DNA of 64,000 nt from the NCBI GenBank assembly GCA_965204685.1, contig OZ242004.1:3658001-3722000 (forward strand). Reading direction: 5' to 3'. This stretch comes from Bin87 sp965204685 (GTDB lineage Bacteria; Chloroflexota; Dehalococcoidia; Lucifugimonadales; UBA3495). The translations under genes and the position numbers were made by a program. Each line of letters begins with the position of its first letter. Position 1 is the stretch's first letter. The notes beneath the pieces were generated by a model that ran no database searches, was not told where the DNA came from, and saw nothing but the letters and a program-made list of their open reading frames with translations. Positions 24,720 to 34,057 of this stretch are shown piece by piece.

Positions 24720-26039
24720 ATGCCCAACACCACAGAAGCAATCAACATCGGCCTGATGGGTCTGGGGACCGTCGGGGGCGGTGTCGCTGCGGCTCTAGCG
24801 GGCAACGCGGATGAGATCCGGAGGAAGACGGGGCGCACCGTGCGGCTGCGGCGTGCCCTGGTGCGCGACGCGACGAAGACCCGCGAGCCGTCTCCGCCGC
24901 CGGGGGTGCTGACGACCAATCCTGAGGACATCCTCACTGACCCGGATATCCACGTGGTAGTCGAGGTGATGGGAGGCGACACGCCGGCCGGTGACTACCT
25001 GGAACGCGCCCTGGCCGGCGGCAAGCACGTCGTCACCGCCAACAAGGAAGTGATGGCCAGACGCGGCGCATCGCTCCTGACGCTGGCGCAGTCCCAAAGC
25101 GTCAACCTGCTGTTCGAGGCATCCGCCGGCGGTGGAATCCCCATCGTCGGCTGCTTGATGTCACAGCTGCTGGCCAACGACATCCGCTCGATCCGTTCCA
25201 TCATCAACGGGACCACCAACTACATCCTGACCCGGATGGCGCGCAGCCAGACGCCGTTTGCCGAAGCCCTGGCCGAGGCCCAGAGCCGGGGGTACGCGGA
25301 GGCCGATCCCACCAACGACGTCGAGGGGATTGACGCCGCGTACAAGCTCTCCGTGCTGGGGAGCCTGGCTTTTCACCAATCGATACCCCACGGGGCGATC
25401 CACACCGAGGGCATCAGCCGCCTGGGCCCGGAAGATTTTCGCTACGCGGCCGAGCTGGGCTACGCCATAAAATCCCTGGCGATCGCTGAGGCCCAGCCGG
25501 ACGGTGCCATCCAGGCTCGCGTGCATCCCGCCCTGGTTCCAGAAGACCACCTGCTGGCCAAAGTCGACGGCGTGTATAATGCCGTGGAGGTGACCGGCGA
25601 CCTGTGCGGTCAGATAATCCTGCACGGCCAGGGAGCCGGGCGCGACGCAACTACCAGCGCGGTGATGGGCGACATCCTGAACGTGGTGAGGTTCATCGAC
25701 AGCGGCGGAGCGCCGGCGCTGCTGCCGGTTGCCAACGGGCGGAGCCAGTCATCCGACGACCCCATCCGACCCATCGACGAACTTTCCAGCGCGTACTACC
25801 TGCGACTGACGTGCGCCGACCAAGCCGGCGTGCTGGCCCAGATAGCGCGGCTGCTGGGCGACGGCAACATCTCCATCGCCACCGTGATCCAGAAGGATAC
25901 CGACCCGGGCAGCGGCACCGCCCAGCTGGTTATCACCACGTATCCCTCCCGGGAGTCCGACGTGCAGACCGCACTGGCGGCCGTGGCGCAACTGGGCGTG
26001 GTGGTGAGCGTAGACAATCTGATCCGTATCGAACAGTGA
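24720..26039 (+). CDS. hom: Homoserine dehydrogenase
   Basis: A 439-residue enzyme that reduces aspartate semialdehyde to homoserine for threonine and methionine synthesis. It has the NAD(P) site INIGLMGLGTVGGGVAAAL at the N-terminus, then GKHVVTANKEVMA, the substrate region EASAGGGIPIV, INGTTNYILT and GYAEADPTNDVEGIDAAYKL. A C-terminal ACT domain (residues about 360-435, YYLRLTCADQAGVLAQIARL) suggests feedback control by an amino acid, usually threonine. It is followed by thrC and folE. Confidence 0.95.
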   Translation: MPNTTEAINIGLMGLGTVGGGVAAALAGNADEIRRKTGRTVRLRRALVRDATKTREPSPPPGVLTTNPEDILTDPDIHVVVEVMGGDTPAGDYLERALAGGKHVVTANKEVMARRGASLLTLAQSQSVNLLFEASAGGGIPIVGCLMSQLLANDIRSIRSIINGTTNYILTRMARSQTPFAEALAEAQSRGYAEADPTNDVEGIDAAYKLSVLGSLAFHQSIPHGAIHTEGISRLGPEDFRYAAELGYAIKSLAIAEAQPDGAIQARVHPALVPEDHLLAKVDGVYNAVEVTGDLCGQIILHGQGAGRDATTSAVMGDILNVVRFIDSGGAPALLPVANGRSQSSDDPIRPIDELSSAYYLRLTCADQAGVLAQIARLLGDGNISIATVIQKDTDPGSGTAQLVITTYPSRESDVQTALAAVAQLGVVVSVDNLIRIEQ

Positions 26040-26121
26040 AGCGACTGCCGACTGAACCCCGACCCATCGATTGCAGTAACCAGGCAACACCGTGGCACCA
26101 GCCTGCCAAACCCGGTAGAAA

Positions 26122-27189
26122 ATGGGCGTAGGCGTATTACAACAGTACCGGGATCTGCTGCCGGTCAACGAAGAGACACCCATCTTCTCGATGGGTGAGG
26201 GCGACACGCCGCTGGTTCGGTCGCGGCAACTTGGGCCGGAGCTCGGTTGCCCCAACCTGTACTTCAAGCTGGAGGGCTGCAACCCCACCGGATCGTTCAA
26301 GGACCGGGGCATGGTGGTAGCCATGGCCAAAGCTCTGGAAGAGCGCAGCGTCGGCGTGATGTGCGCCTCCACGGGCAACACCAGCGCGTCGGCGGCAGCC
26401 TACGCCGCCTACTGCAACCTGGCCGCGTGGGTTCTGATCCCCAAGGGCGAAGTGGCGTTGGGCAAGCTGGCCCAGGCCATGGCCTACGGGGCGCGGATCC
26501 TCCTAGTGGACGGCAACTTCGACGCGGCCCTGGCATTGGTTCGCGAGTTCACCAAGACCAACCCGATCACATTGGTGAACTCGGTCAACCAGCACCGCAT
26601 CGAGGGGCAGAAGACGGCCGCCTTCGAGATATCGGACGTGTTGGAAGACGCGCCGGACTACCTGTTCATCCCGGTGGGAAACGCGGGCAACATCACGGCG
26701 TACTGGCGCGGCTTCGTCGAGTACCACCAGCTGGGGCGCAACGAGGTCCTGCCCCGGATGATGGGCTTCCAGGCAGAGGGCGCCGCCCCCATCGTGCGCG
26801 GGGAGCCGGTGCCGTTTCCGCAGACCATAGCGTCGGCCATACGCATCGGCAACCCGGCAAGCTGGAAGTTCGCCGAGCGCGCGCGGGACCAGTCGGGAGG
26901 CGTCATCGACGCGGTGAGCGACGACGAGATCCTCGAGGCGTACCGCCTGCTGGCGTCGCGGGAGGGGATATTCGGCGAACCGGCTTCGGCCGCCTCGGTT
27001 GCCGGCCTGCTGAAGATGAAACGCAACGGCCTGGACCTGACGGGGAAGCGGGCGGTGTGCATCATCACCGGCAGCGGCCTCAAGGACCCGGACATGGCGG
27101 TGAGCAGCGCCCAGGCCGACACGGTAGAAGTGAAGCCCAACCTGGAGGCCATTGAGAACGCCATAATGGAGACGCTGCCCGCCAGATGA
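26122..27189 (+). CDS. thrC: Threonine synthase
   Basis: A 355-residue PLP enzyme converting O-phosphohomoserine to threonine. The PLP lysine lies in NPTGSFKDRGM near residue 57, and the phosphate loop in CASTGNTSASAAAYAAY. Further family segments are IEGQKTAAFEISDVL and FIPVGNAGNITAYWRGF. The length fits the short bacterial class. It lies downstream of hom, and its TGA overlaps the folE ATG by four bases, which implies coupled translation. Confidence 0.95.
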   Translation: MGVGVLQQYRDLLPVNEETPIFSMGEGDTPLVRSRQLGPELGCPNLYFKLEGCNPTGSFKDRGMVVAMAKALEERSVGVMCASTGNTSASAAAYAAYCNLAAWVLIPKGEVALGKLAQAMAYGARILLVDGNFDAALALVREFTKTNPITLVNSVNQHRIEGQKTAAFEISDVLEDAPDYLFIPVGNAGNITAYWRGFVEYHQLGRNEVLPRMMGFQAEGAAPIVRGEPVPFPQTIASAIRIGNPASWKFAERARDQSGGVIDAVSDDEILEAYRLLASREGIFGEPASAASVAGLLKMKRNGLDLTGKRAVCIITGSGLKDPDMAVSSAQADTVEVKPNLEAIENAIMETLPAR

Positions 27190-27788
27190 CCGCCGCCGGA
27201 CCCAAAATGAACCTGGCGGCCATTGAGGTCGCGGTGGGCACCGTCCTCAAGTACATCGACGAGGACAGCGGACGCGAGGGGCTTTGGCGAACGCCGGAAC
27301 GCGTCGCGGAAATGTATGCGGAGCTGTTCTCGGGGGTAGGAACGGACCCGGCGGCAGAGATCGACGCGGTTTTTTCCGAAGACGTGACCCACGACCCGGT
27401 GCTGGTGGCAGACCTGCCCTTCTACTCGATGTGCGAACACCACATGCTGCCCTTTTTCGGACGGGCCAGCCTGGTCTACGTACCCGACCGACACATCGCC
27501 GGGATCAGCAAGATTGGCCGGGCGCTGGACGCCACGGCCCGGCGCTTGCAGGTGCAGGAGCGGCTCACCGCGCAACTGGCCGACGCCGTAATGTCGCGGG
27601 TGCAGCCGCTGGCGGTGGCGTGTCGGGTGGAAGCGGAGCACTTGTGCATGTCCATGCGGGGAATCCAAAAACCGGGCCATCGCGTGGTGACGACCGCGAT
27701 CCGGCACGGGCAACGCGGCAGAGACAACGGCGCGGCCGCGTCATATTCCGCAAACGAACTGCTGAACTTACTGGACAGCCGGGTGTAA
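27186..27788 (+). CDS. folE: GTP cyclohydrolase I
   Basis: A 200-residue enzyme that makes dihydroneopterin triphosphate from GTP, the first step of folate synthesis. Zinc ligands and active site are visible: YSMCEHHMLPFFGRASLVYV, HIAGISKIGRALDATARRLQ and VEAEHLCMSMRGIQKPGHR. The start overlaps the end of thrC by four bases. No other folate gene is nearby, so the pairing with threonine genes is operon organisation, not pathway. Confidence 0.96.
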   Translation: MTAAGPKMNLAAIEVAVGTVLKYIDEDSGREGLWRTPERVAEMYAELFSGVGTDPAAEIDAVFSEDVTHDPVLVADLPFYSMCEHHMLPFFGRASLVYVPDRHIAGISKIGRALDATARRLQVQERLTAQLADAVMSRVQPLAVACRVEAEHLCMSMRGIQKPGHRVVTTAIRHGQRGRDNGAAASYSANELLNLLDSRV

Positions 27789-27802
27789 CGAGTACGCCTT
27801 CC

Positions 27803-28819
27803 ATGACAACCGATCAATCAGCAACTCCGATCACGTCGTTTGAGCAAGTCCGGCAGGAATGGCAGGAACTGCTCGGCCGGTCGGTGGTCAATAATCTGTA
27901 CATCACGCCCACCTGGCAGGAACTGTGGTGGAGCGCCTTCCAGGATAGCCGCTCGCTGGCCGGGTTTTACCTGACGGACGCCGCGGGGCAACTGACGGCC
28001 CTGGCGTCGCTGTCGCGCTGCGGCGACAACTTTTCCTTTGTCGGCAACAGCGACACCTTCGACTACAACGACTTCGTCATCGCCCGCGGCACGGAGCCGG
28101 CGTTTTACCCGGCCCTGCTGGACGAGATCGACTCCGGTGGCGGCCGGCAACTGGAGCTCTACTCGGTAGGCGAAGACTCTCCAACGCTGGCGATCCTTCC
28201 GGACTTGGCGCGGGAACGGGGATACTCAGTTGACATCGCTGAAGAAGACGTGGCGCCGCGCATCGACCTGCCGCCCACCTGGGATGACTACCTGGCCGGA
28301 CTGAGCAAAAAGGACCGGCACGAGTTGCGGCGAAAGCTGCGCCGGCTGGAGGGTCACGATAACTGGCGCTGGTTCTGCATCTCGGAGCCAAGCGAGGCCA
28401 GCGACCGGACGGACACTTTCCTGGACCTGATGCGGAACAGCGATCCGGCGAAGGCCGAGTTTCTCACCTCCGACCGTGAGGATTTTTTCCGAAAGCTAAT
28501 CGCGGCAACGGCGGAGCAAGGAGTGCTTCGGCTCTTCTTCATGGAAATGGACGACAAGCCGGTGGCCGCCTCGCTGTGCCTGGATTACGACGGCGTGCGG
28601 ATGCTGTACAACAGCGGGCACGACACCGAATACCGTTACTACAGCGTTGGCCTGTTGCTGCACGCGCTGTGCTTGCGCGACGCGCTGGAAAGCGGCTACC
28701 GATACTTTGACTTCCTGCGGGGGAACGAACCCTACAAATACCGGCTCGGCGGTCGGGATCATCATCTTTACCGCATTACGCTCCAGCGCACCGATGCGCC
28801 CGGCGGGGGCAGCGGCTGA
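27803..28819 (+). CDS. GNAT-fold protein of the CelD/BcsL (Acetyltransf_6) type
   Basis: A 338-residue protein starting at ATG 27803, 14 bases after folE. The N-terminal third reads NNLYITPTWQELWWSAF, and the C-terminal half is a FemX/CelD-like GNAT domain with LSKKDRHELRRKLRRLEG, MDDKPVAASLCLDYDGVRML and the C-terminal FDFLRGNEPYKYRLGG that is diagnostic of this group. Such proteins acylate sugars or cell-surface precursors. It precedes a glycosyltransferase, which fits a glycoconjugate role. The acceptor is unknown. Confidence 0.8.
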   Translation: MTTDQSATPITSFEQVRQEWQELLGRSVVNNLYITPTWQELWWSAFQDSRSLAGFYLTDAAGQLTALASLSRCGDNFSFVGNSDTFDYNDFVIARGTEPAFYPALLDEIDSGGGRQLELYSVGEDSPTLAILPDLARERGYSVDIAEEDVAPRIDLPPTWDDYLAGLSKKDRHELRRKLRRLEGHDNWRWFCISEPSEASDRTDTFLDLMRNSDPAKAEFLTSDREDFFRKLIAATAEQGVLRLFFMEMDDKPVAASLCLDYDGVRMLYNSGHDTEYRYYSVGLLLHALCLRDALESGYRYFDFLRGNEPYKYRLGGRDHHLYRITLQRTDAPGGGSG

Positions 28820-28915
28820 CGACACGAAACAGAAACACTTCACCGCTAAAATTCGAACCATGCTGATTGCGCCTTTCATGTCGGTGCGTGTCGACCGCCG
28901 CAGGAGCGTCTTGCC

Positions 28916-30154
28916 TTGATATCCGACTGTACATCCCGGGTCGCTCTGATCTCCTACCACACCTGCCCGCTGGCTGCGCCGGGGCAAGGGAAGGCGGGAG
29001 GGATGAACGTGCACGTGCGCGAACTTGCCAAGGCAATGGCGAACCGGGGCGTGATCGTCGACGTTTTCACGCGGGAGCATGATTACCAATGTGCCGGGGA
29101 CGAAGCGGGGAGCGACGGGGTTCGCTACGTTCACGTACCGGCCGGACCTCCCGATGCGCCGCTGGGGGATTTGCCCAACTACCTGGATGAATTTGTGGCC
29201 AGAGTGGGGGAATACCGGCAGCGCAGCAACGTTCGATACCTGGCAATCCACTCGCACTACTGGTTGAGCGGCTGGGCGGGCTCGCGCCTGGCCGCGGCGA
29301 CGGGTACGCCCCAAGTAGTGACCTTCCACACCCTGTCACGCATCAAGTTGCAGTCACGTTCCGGCGAGCAAGAGCCGGCGGTGCGCCAGGAAACGGAAGA
29401 ACGGATCATCGCGGAGGCCGACTGCGTCGTGGCGTTCAGCCCGCACGAGCGGGACGCCATGGTGCGACTTTACGGGGCCGACAGAAACCGGGTGTCGCTG
29501 ATTCCGTGTGGAGTGGATTTGAGCCGTTTTCGGCCTATTGGACGGACGGCAGCGCGCCGGGAGCTGGGTCTGAACGGGCACAAGGTCATGCTGTACGTGG
29601 GTCGAATCGAACCGCTGAAGGGCGCCGACCTGCTGCTCCACGCCGCAGCGTCGCTGGAGTCGGAAGAGGGCGTCCAGGTACTGGTGGTGGGTTCCGACGC
29701 TGAGGGCAGCGGAGAAATAGAGCGGCTGCACCAACTGTCCGACGACCTGCAACTGGGAGACGCGGTGGAATTCGTGGGCCGGGTGCCCCAGGAGCGGTTG
29801 GCGCTTTACTACTCCGCCGCGGACGTGTGCGTCGTCCCGTCATTCTACGAGAGTTTCGGCCTGGCCGCGCTGGAGAGCATGGCCTGCGGGACTCCGGTGG
29901 TCGCATCGCGCGTGGGCGGACTCTCGACAATCGTCCAGCACGGGCGGACCGGGTACCTGAAATCCTGGCGTTGCCCCGAAGCTTTCGCGCAGTCGCTGGA
30001 AATGATCATGGCCAACGAGGACCTGCGGGACAGCATGGGACGGGCCGCCCGCAGCCGGGCGGAGACGTTGAGCTGGGACCAGGTGGCGGGCCGCCTGCTG
30101 GAGCTGTACGAACGCCTGGGTTCGACCGGGGAGGATCAGGAGACGGCCCGCTGA
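28916..30154 (+). CDS. GT4-family glycosyltransferase, MshA-like
   Basis: A 412-residue GT-B glycosyltransferase. The N-terminus VALISYHTCPLAAPGQGKAG, then GMNVHVRELA, resembles MshA-type enzymes that bind UDP-GlcNAc. The C-terminal nucleotide-sugar domain shows MLYVGRIEPLKGADLLL, the catalytic-region ESFGLAALESMACGTPVVAS and the EX7E pattern. The start is TTG 28916 with AGGAG nine bases upstream. The stop TGA overlaps the next ATG by one base. Acceptor unknown; candidates are a thiol precursor (mycothiol-like), sucrose or a surface glycan. Confidence 0.85.
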   Translation: MISDCTSRVALISYHTCPLAAPGQGKAGGMNVHVRELAKAMANRGVIVDVFTREHDYQCAGDEAGSDGVRYVHVPAGPPDAPLGDLPNYLDEFVARVGEYRQRSNVRYLAIHSHYWLSGWAGSRLAAATGTPQVVTFHTLSRIKLQSRSGEQEPAVRQETEERIIAEADCVVAFSPHERDAMVRLYGADRNRVSLIPCGVDLSRFRPIGRTAARRELGLNGHKVMLYVGRIEPLKGADLLLHAAASLESEEGVQVLVVGSDAEGSGEIERLHQLSDDLQLGDAVEFVGRVPQERLALYYSAADVCVVPSFYESFGLAALESMACGTPVVASRVGGLSTIVQHGRTGYLKSWRCPEAFAQSLEMIMANEDLRDSMGRAARSRAETLSWDQVAGRLLELYERLGSTGEDQETAR

Positions 30155-31011
30155 TGCAACCACGTGGCAACCCACTGCCACCGAACGAATTCGGGTTCCC
30201 CAATTACCCGGGGTACGGGGAGCGGAACCCGCAGCGCCCCCGCCGGCGGCCGTTCGCATCCGCGCTGCGCCACCTGGAAAGACGGATGGTGGCCGGCCTG
30301 CTGGTATTCCTGCCGGTGCTGGTGACCTATTTCGTCTTCAAATTTTTCTACGACGTGCTGGCTTCGCTGCTGGAGCCGTTCGTACGCTGGCTGAACATTC
30401 CCAAGACGGGCGGATTCGACTGGACCGACCTGGTGGGAGTAGCCGCAGTGCTGGTGGTGATCTACATCGTCGGACTGCTCATCAGTTGGGCGGTGGCAAA
30501 GTTTCTGATCAACCAGATCCACGATCTGATCGGGCGGATTCCGGTGGTCGGCGCGGTGTACAACACGACGCGGGTAGGCATCGATTTCCTGTCAGACACG
30601 CAGGAGCAGGAATACCGGGGGGTGGTGCTGATCGAGTTTCCCCGCCTGGGCGTAATGTCCATCGGGCTGATCACCTCCAACCTGGGCAAGCTGGACGGGG
30701 TGGAGGAGTATCTATCCATCTACGTGCCCACCACGCCCGTGCCTTCTTCCGGCTACCTGGTAGTTGTGGCATCCAGCAAGGTGACGCCGACGGACATCAC
30801 GGTGGACGAGGCGATGCGGATCATCATTTCCGGTGGGATCCTGGCCGGAGCGATCTTCTCCGACCGCGTCGTCATTGATGGGAGTGAGACGTTATCCCCG
30901 ACTTTTCACTGGCTCTGGGGCAGTGATGCCAGCGTACTTTCCGCGCCTCCCCCTTCCTGGCCAAGCCCGGCGCCGGACTTGGTCCCCACGATTATGGAAA
31001 CCCAGGATTAG
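30154..31011 (+). CDS. DUF502 membrane protein
   Basis: A 285-residue protein with two transmembrane segments near residues 48-68 (AGLLVFLPVLVTYFVFKFFY) and 88-115 (LVGVAAVLVVIYIVGLLISW), a Pro/Arg-rich N-terminal tail, and the DUF502 signature IPVVGAVYNTTRVGIDFLSD. The central GVMSIGLITSN and VPTTPVPSSGYLVVVASSKV are also typical. Function is unknown for the family. The ATG lies inside the glycosyltransferase stop codon (TGATG), so translation is coupled. The longer open frame upstream is the shadow of that gene. Confidence 0.85.
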   Translation: MQPRGNPLPPNEFGFPNYPGYGERNPQRPRRRPFASALRHLERRMVAGLLVFLPVLVTYFVFKFFYDVLASLLEPFVRWLNIPKTGGFDWTDLVGVAAVLVVIYIVGLLISWAVAKFLINQIHDLIGRIPVVGAVYNTTRVGIDFLSDTQEQEYRGVVLIEFPRLGVMSIGLITSNLGKLDGVEEYLSIYVPTTPVPSSGYLVVVASSKVTPTDITVDEAMRIIISGGILAGAIFSDRVVIDGSETLSPTFHWLWGSDASVLSAPPPSWPSPAPDLVPTIMETQD

Positions 31012-31092
31012 CGTTTTCTCCATGCGCTTGCCGGGCATTTTCCGCAGAATTCGTTCATCCCGCCAAAGATCATATCCCAGGAGGAGCATCCC

Positions 31093-31824
31093 ATGGATTA
31101 CACACCCGAACGCGCCCTGGTGGTCATTCCACATCCCGATGACGCTGAGGTGTGGGCGGGGGGCACCATAGCCCGCTGGGTGCGCGGGGGCTCTGAAGTC
31201 CATTACGTCCTGTGCACTGATGGCAGCAAGGGCTCGGATGATCCCGAGACAGATCCGACGGAACTGGCCGCCACCCGCAGCCGGGAGCAATTGGCCGCCG
31301 CGGACATCCTGGGCGTGAAGAACGTGGTGATGCTGGGCAGGCCGGACGGCGAACTGGAAGACACGTCGGACTTTCGCCGGGACCTGGTTCGTCAGATCCG
31401 CGTGGTCAAGCCGGACGTGGTGCTGACGACCGAGCCCTACCGACGCAACATGCAATGGCACCGGGACCATCGGATCGCCGGGCAGGTGACGCTGGACGCG
31501 GTATTCCCGTACGCTCGGGACCACCTGCACTTCGGCGAGCTGTTCGCCAACGAAGGAATTGAGCCGCACAAAACCGCGACAATCATGTTCTGGGGATCGG
31601 AAAATCCCAACACCTTCGTGGACATAGCGGGAGACTTTGACACCAAAATGGATGCGGTGATGGCCCACCGCACCCAAGCCCGCCAGCGCACGAGGGAAGA
31701 ACTGGAAGGGTTCGTGCGTGCCCGGGCCAAAGAGGCCGCGACTGCCGGCAACGATTATCCCGACGAGGAATTCAGCGGCCTGACGCTGGCGGAGGCGTTC
31801 CGGAGGGTGACCTTCCGCACCTAG
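31093..31824 (+). CDS. PIG-L family deacetylase (LmbE-like)
   Basis: A 243-residue zinc-dependent N-deacetylase. Zinc ligands and catalytic base lie in VVIPHPDDAEVWAGGTIARW (HPDDAE) and in MQWHRDHRIAG (HxxH). The central KNVVMLGRPDGEL and VVKPDVVLTTEPY are family strands. It removes acetyl from N-acetylglucosamine-type sugars, and MshB and BshB are well-known members. It lies 81 bases after DUF502, with AGGAGG upstream of the ATG, and shares the neighbourhood with a GT4 enzyme. Confidence 0.88.
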   Translation: MDYTPERALVVIPHPDDAEVWAGGTIARWVRGGSEVHYVLCTDGSKGSDDPETDPTELAATRSREQLAAADILGVKNVVMLGRPDGELEDTSDFRRDLVRQIRVVKPDVVLTTEPYRRNMQWHRDHRIAGQVTLDAVFPYARDHLHFGELFANEGIEPHKTATIMFWGSENPNTFVDIAGDFDTKMDAVMAHRTQARQRTREELEGFVRARAKEAATAGNDYPDEEFSGLTLAEAFRRVTFRT

Positions 31825-31849
31825 CCCGCAGCCCTGGAGACCGGACCGG

Positions 31850-33289
31850 CTAAACCGGCGCGCGGCGGGTGTGCCAGTCGGTGGCCTCTTGATAGGCGTA
31901 AGCGGCCCGCAGTATGGTCCCTTCCGCGAAGGGGCCGCCGCCCAGCTGAACGCCGATGGGGAGTCCGTCCTCGGTGAACCCACCGGGGATAGACACGGCG
32001 GGCATTCCGGCCAACGGGTAGCAACCGGTGTACGAGCGGCGGAAGAAAAACCGCTGGCGCACGTCGTCGGCCGACTCAAAAGGCGCAGTCAAAGCGTCGT
32101 GTCGAGGCGCCGGATACGGAGCGGTGGGGGACACGAGGACATCCACCTGCCGGAAGGCCGCCTCGAACTGATGCCGGAGCAGGACACGGGCTTTCATGGC
32201 CCGGTTCTGCACCTTGGCCGGCACCAGGGAGGCGCTCTGCAGCCGAGTGCGGGAAGCCCGGTCCAATAGCTCGGGGGCGCGACGCATGAGGCCGTCGCGG
32301 GCGCCGGCTCCCTCGGTATCGGCGATACCCACGAAAATCGCGCCGGCGATCTCCGTCAGCGGCAGGGAAACGTCGATCACCTCGGCTCCCAAATCGGCAA
32401 GAGTGTCCAGCACCGCGTCGGTGGCGCGCCGCACGTCCGGGTGCATGTCGGAGGCGTCGCACAGCTCGGTCATGCGGCCAACCCGCATCCCTCGGATGTT
32501 GCCGTCAAGCATGGCGCGGTAGTCGGGAACCGGGCGGCGGCTCGTTGTAGTATCCATGGGGTCGTACCCGGCCACGGCGCCCAGAACCAGCGCGCAGTCC
32601 TCAACGGTCTTGGTCATGGGGGATGCCGCGTCCATGAACCAGCACATGGGCGTGATGCCATGCCGGCTGATGCGCGTGAAGGTCGGGCGCAGACCCACGG
32701 CGTTGCAGTACGACGCCGGCCCGCGTCCGCTGCCGCCGGTGTCCTCGCCGACGGACGCCGCGCAGAGATGCGCCGCCAGCGCCGCGCCGGACCCGCTGCT
32801 GGACTCGCCGGGGGTGTGGCCGTGACGCCAGGGGTTATCGGGGGTACCGTAGGGCGGGTCCGCGGTGCCGCCCATGGCCAATTCGCTGAGGTTCAGCTTG
32901 CCCAACAGGATTGCGCCGGCGGACTTGAGGCGAGTAACCACGGTCGCGTTCTCGGCCGGCACGTTATCCGCATAGGCGCGGGAGCCGTTGCTGGTGAGGA
33001 TGCCCTCGGTGTTGAACTGGTCCTTGATGGCCATGGGGACGCCGAACAGGGCTCCGCCAACGGTAGCTTCGTCACCGCGACGCAAGGCATTGTCCACGTC
33101 CGCGGCGACGCCCAGGGCCTCCTCACGGCACACGGTGATGTAGGACTTGATGTCGCCATCGATGGCGTCGATGCGCCGGAGGTAGGCGTTGACCGCGTCG
33201 GTTGCGGTGAAATCGCCGTTGCGGATGGCGGCCGAGGTGGCTTCGGCGGAGAGAAAGACGATGTCGTCGTGGACTTGGGTAGAGGTCAT
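31850..33289 (-). CDS. Amidase signature enzyme (GatA/AtzE-like)
   Basis: A 479-residue amidase of the Ser-cisSer-Lys family. The catalytic lysine is in VPMAIKDQFN, the cis-serine in HTPGESSSGSGAALAA, and the nucleophile region in VGEDTGGSGRGPAS (usual form GTDTGGSIRxPA, so Ile is replaced by Gly). The C-terminal GCYPLAGMPAVSIPGGF, then GLPIGVQLGG, is typical. A GatC/AtzG-like gene lies upstream in the same operon, separated by a HEPN/MNT pair. The start ATG overlaps the MNT stop by four bases. It could be the amidotransferase A subunit or, more likely without gatB nearby, a stand-alone amide hydrolase. Confidence 0.88.
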   Translation of the reverse strand: MTSTQVHDDIVFLSAEATSAAIRNGDFTATDAVNAYLRRIDAIDGDIKSYITVCREEALGVAADVDNALRRGDEATVGGALFGVPMAIKDQFNTEGILTSNGSRAYADNVPAENATVVTRLKSAGAILLGKLNLSELAMGGTADPPYGTPDNPWRHGHTPGESSSGSGAALAAHLCAASVGEDTGGSGRGPASYCNAVGLRPTFTRISRHGITPMCWFMDAASPMTKTVEDCALVLGAVAGYDPMDTTTSRRPVPDYRAMLDGNIRGMRVGRMTELCDASDMHPDVRRATDAVLDTLADLGAEVIDVSLPLTEIAGAIFVGIADTEGAGARDGLMRRAPELLDRASRTRLQSASLVPAKVQNRAMKARVLLRHQFEAAFRQVDVLVSPTAPYPAPRHDALTAPFESADDVRQRFFFRRSYTGCYPLAGMPAVSIPGGFTEDGLPIGVQLGGGPFAEGTILRAAYAYQEATDWHTRRAPV

Positions 33290-33606
33290 GGTGAAGCTCC
33301 GGCGGTTTGACCCGGCTGAATGACGGCGTACTGTTTGGCGATGATTGCCTGGAACTCGGGGGACACGTCGTGCCAGTCCAGGACGTCAACGCGGAATGGG
33401 AGGGTGGACTCCTGGAAGGCTTCGATCAATCGTCCAACTTTTTGGAAACCCAAAGGCTCCGGCCCCATCACTGCCAGATCCAAATCGGACCACGGCTTGG
33501 TCATCCCCGTAACCCGTGAGCCAAAAGCGTACACTTCGCATCCGGGGACACATTGTTCCAGTATGCTCTTGATTTCAGCCAGTTGATCCGGTTGCACGTC
33601 AATCAT
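33286..33606 (-). CDS. MNT-type minimal nucleotidyltransferase (antitoxin candidate)
   Basis: A 106-residue pol-beta-fold nucleotidyltransferase. The signature is VYAFGSRVTG followed by PWSDLDLAVMG (GSxxxG...SDxDL, with both metal-binding aspartates), plus a third acid in FRVDVLDWHD. Stand-alone MNT proteins of this kind pair with HEPN proteins, and in MntA/HepT systems they AMPylate the toxin. The ATG at 33606 lies inside the HEPN gene end (8-base overlap), and the stop overlaps the amidase start by four bases. Confidence 0.85.
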   Translation of the reverse strand: MIDVQPDQLAEIKSILEQCVPGCEVYAFGSRVTGMTKPWSDLDLAVMGPEPLGFQKVGRLIEAFQESTLPFRVDVLDWHDVSPEFQAIIAKQYAVIQPGQTAGASP

Positions 33607-34021
33607 TACGGGCCTCCAATCTCGCCAGCAGCAACCGGGCATCAGCCAGAAATTCCGGTATTACGTCGTAAACTTCGTTGGCCGTAGCCTCTCTATACGT
33701 GTGAGAGGTGCGGTTGCGTGCTTGGTGATAGCGCATCCAGCGGTCAACGTCATCTATCAGACGGCTCTCCGCCGCCAGCCGAAAAAGTTCGCGCCTCGTC
33801 ACACCATCCCCCGTGGTTGGGCTCACGTTGGTTTCGAGCCATCTCTTGATTGATAGCCACGACAACTCGTAAGTGAACTCGAAATGCTTGATGGCTCCGG
33901 CTCGGACCGCGACGCGGATGATGGGATCCAAACGGTCCATGGCAGTCCGGTCCTCGCTACGTTCGATGACCGCCGCGAGACTGCCGATTGCGCCACGAAA
34001 ACCAGATAAATTCAGCCGCAT
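33599..34021 (-). CDS. HEPN-type protein, HI0074 family (toxin candidate)
   Basis: A 140-residue four-helix protein of the HI0074 / nucleotidyltransferase substrate-binding family. It contains HFEFTYELSWLSIKRWLE and, near the C-terminus, MRYHQARNRTSHTYREATA, which holds the Rx4-6H motif of HEPN nucleases (RNRTSH). Together with the downstream MNT gene it forms a two-gene toxin-antitoxin module. It lies 36 bases after the GatC-like gene, on the same strand. Confidence 0.84.
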   Translation of the reverse strand: MRLNLSGFRGAIGSLAAVIERSEDRTAMDRLDPIIRVAVRAGAIKHFEFTYELSWLSIKRWLETNVSPTTGDGVTRRELFRLAAESRLIDDVDRWMRYHQARNRTSHTYREATANEVYDVIPEFLADARLLLARLEARND

Positions 34022-34057
34022 GGAACGATCTCTATAACGCAGAGCAGACCGATCAGG

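Noticed and set aside
29827..30153. N-terminal extension of the DUF502 frame
   Set aside because: Overlaps the glycosyltransferase in another frame. The ATG at 30154 overlaps its stop and begins the plausible protein.
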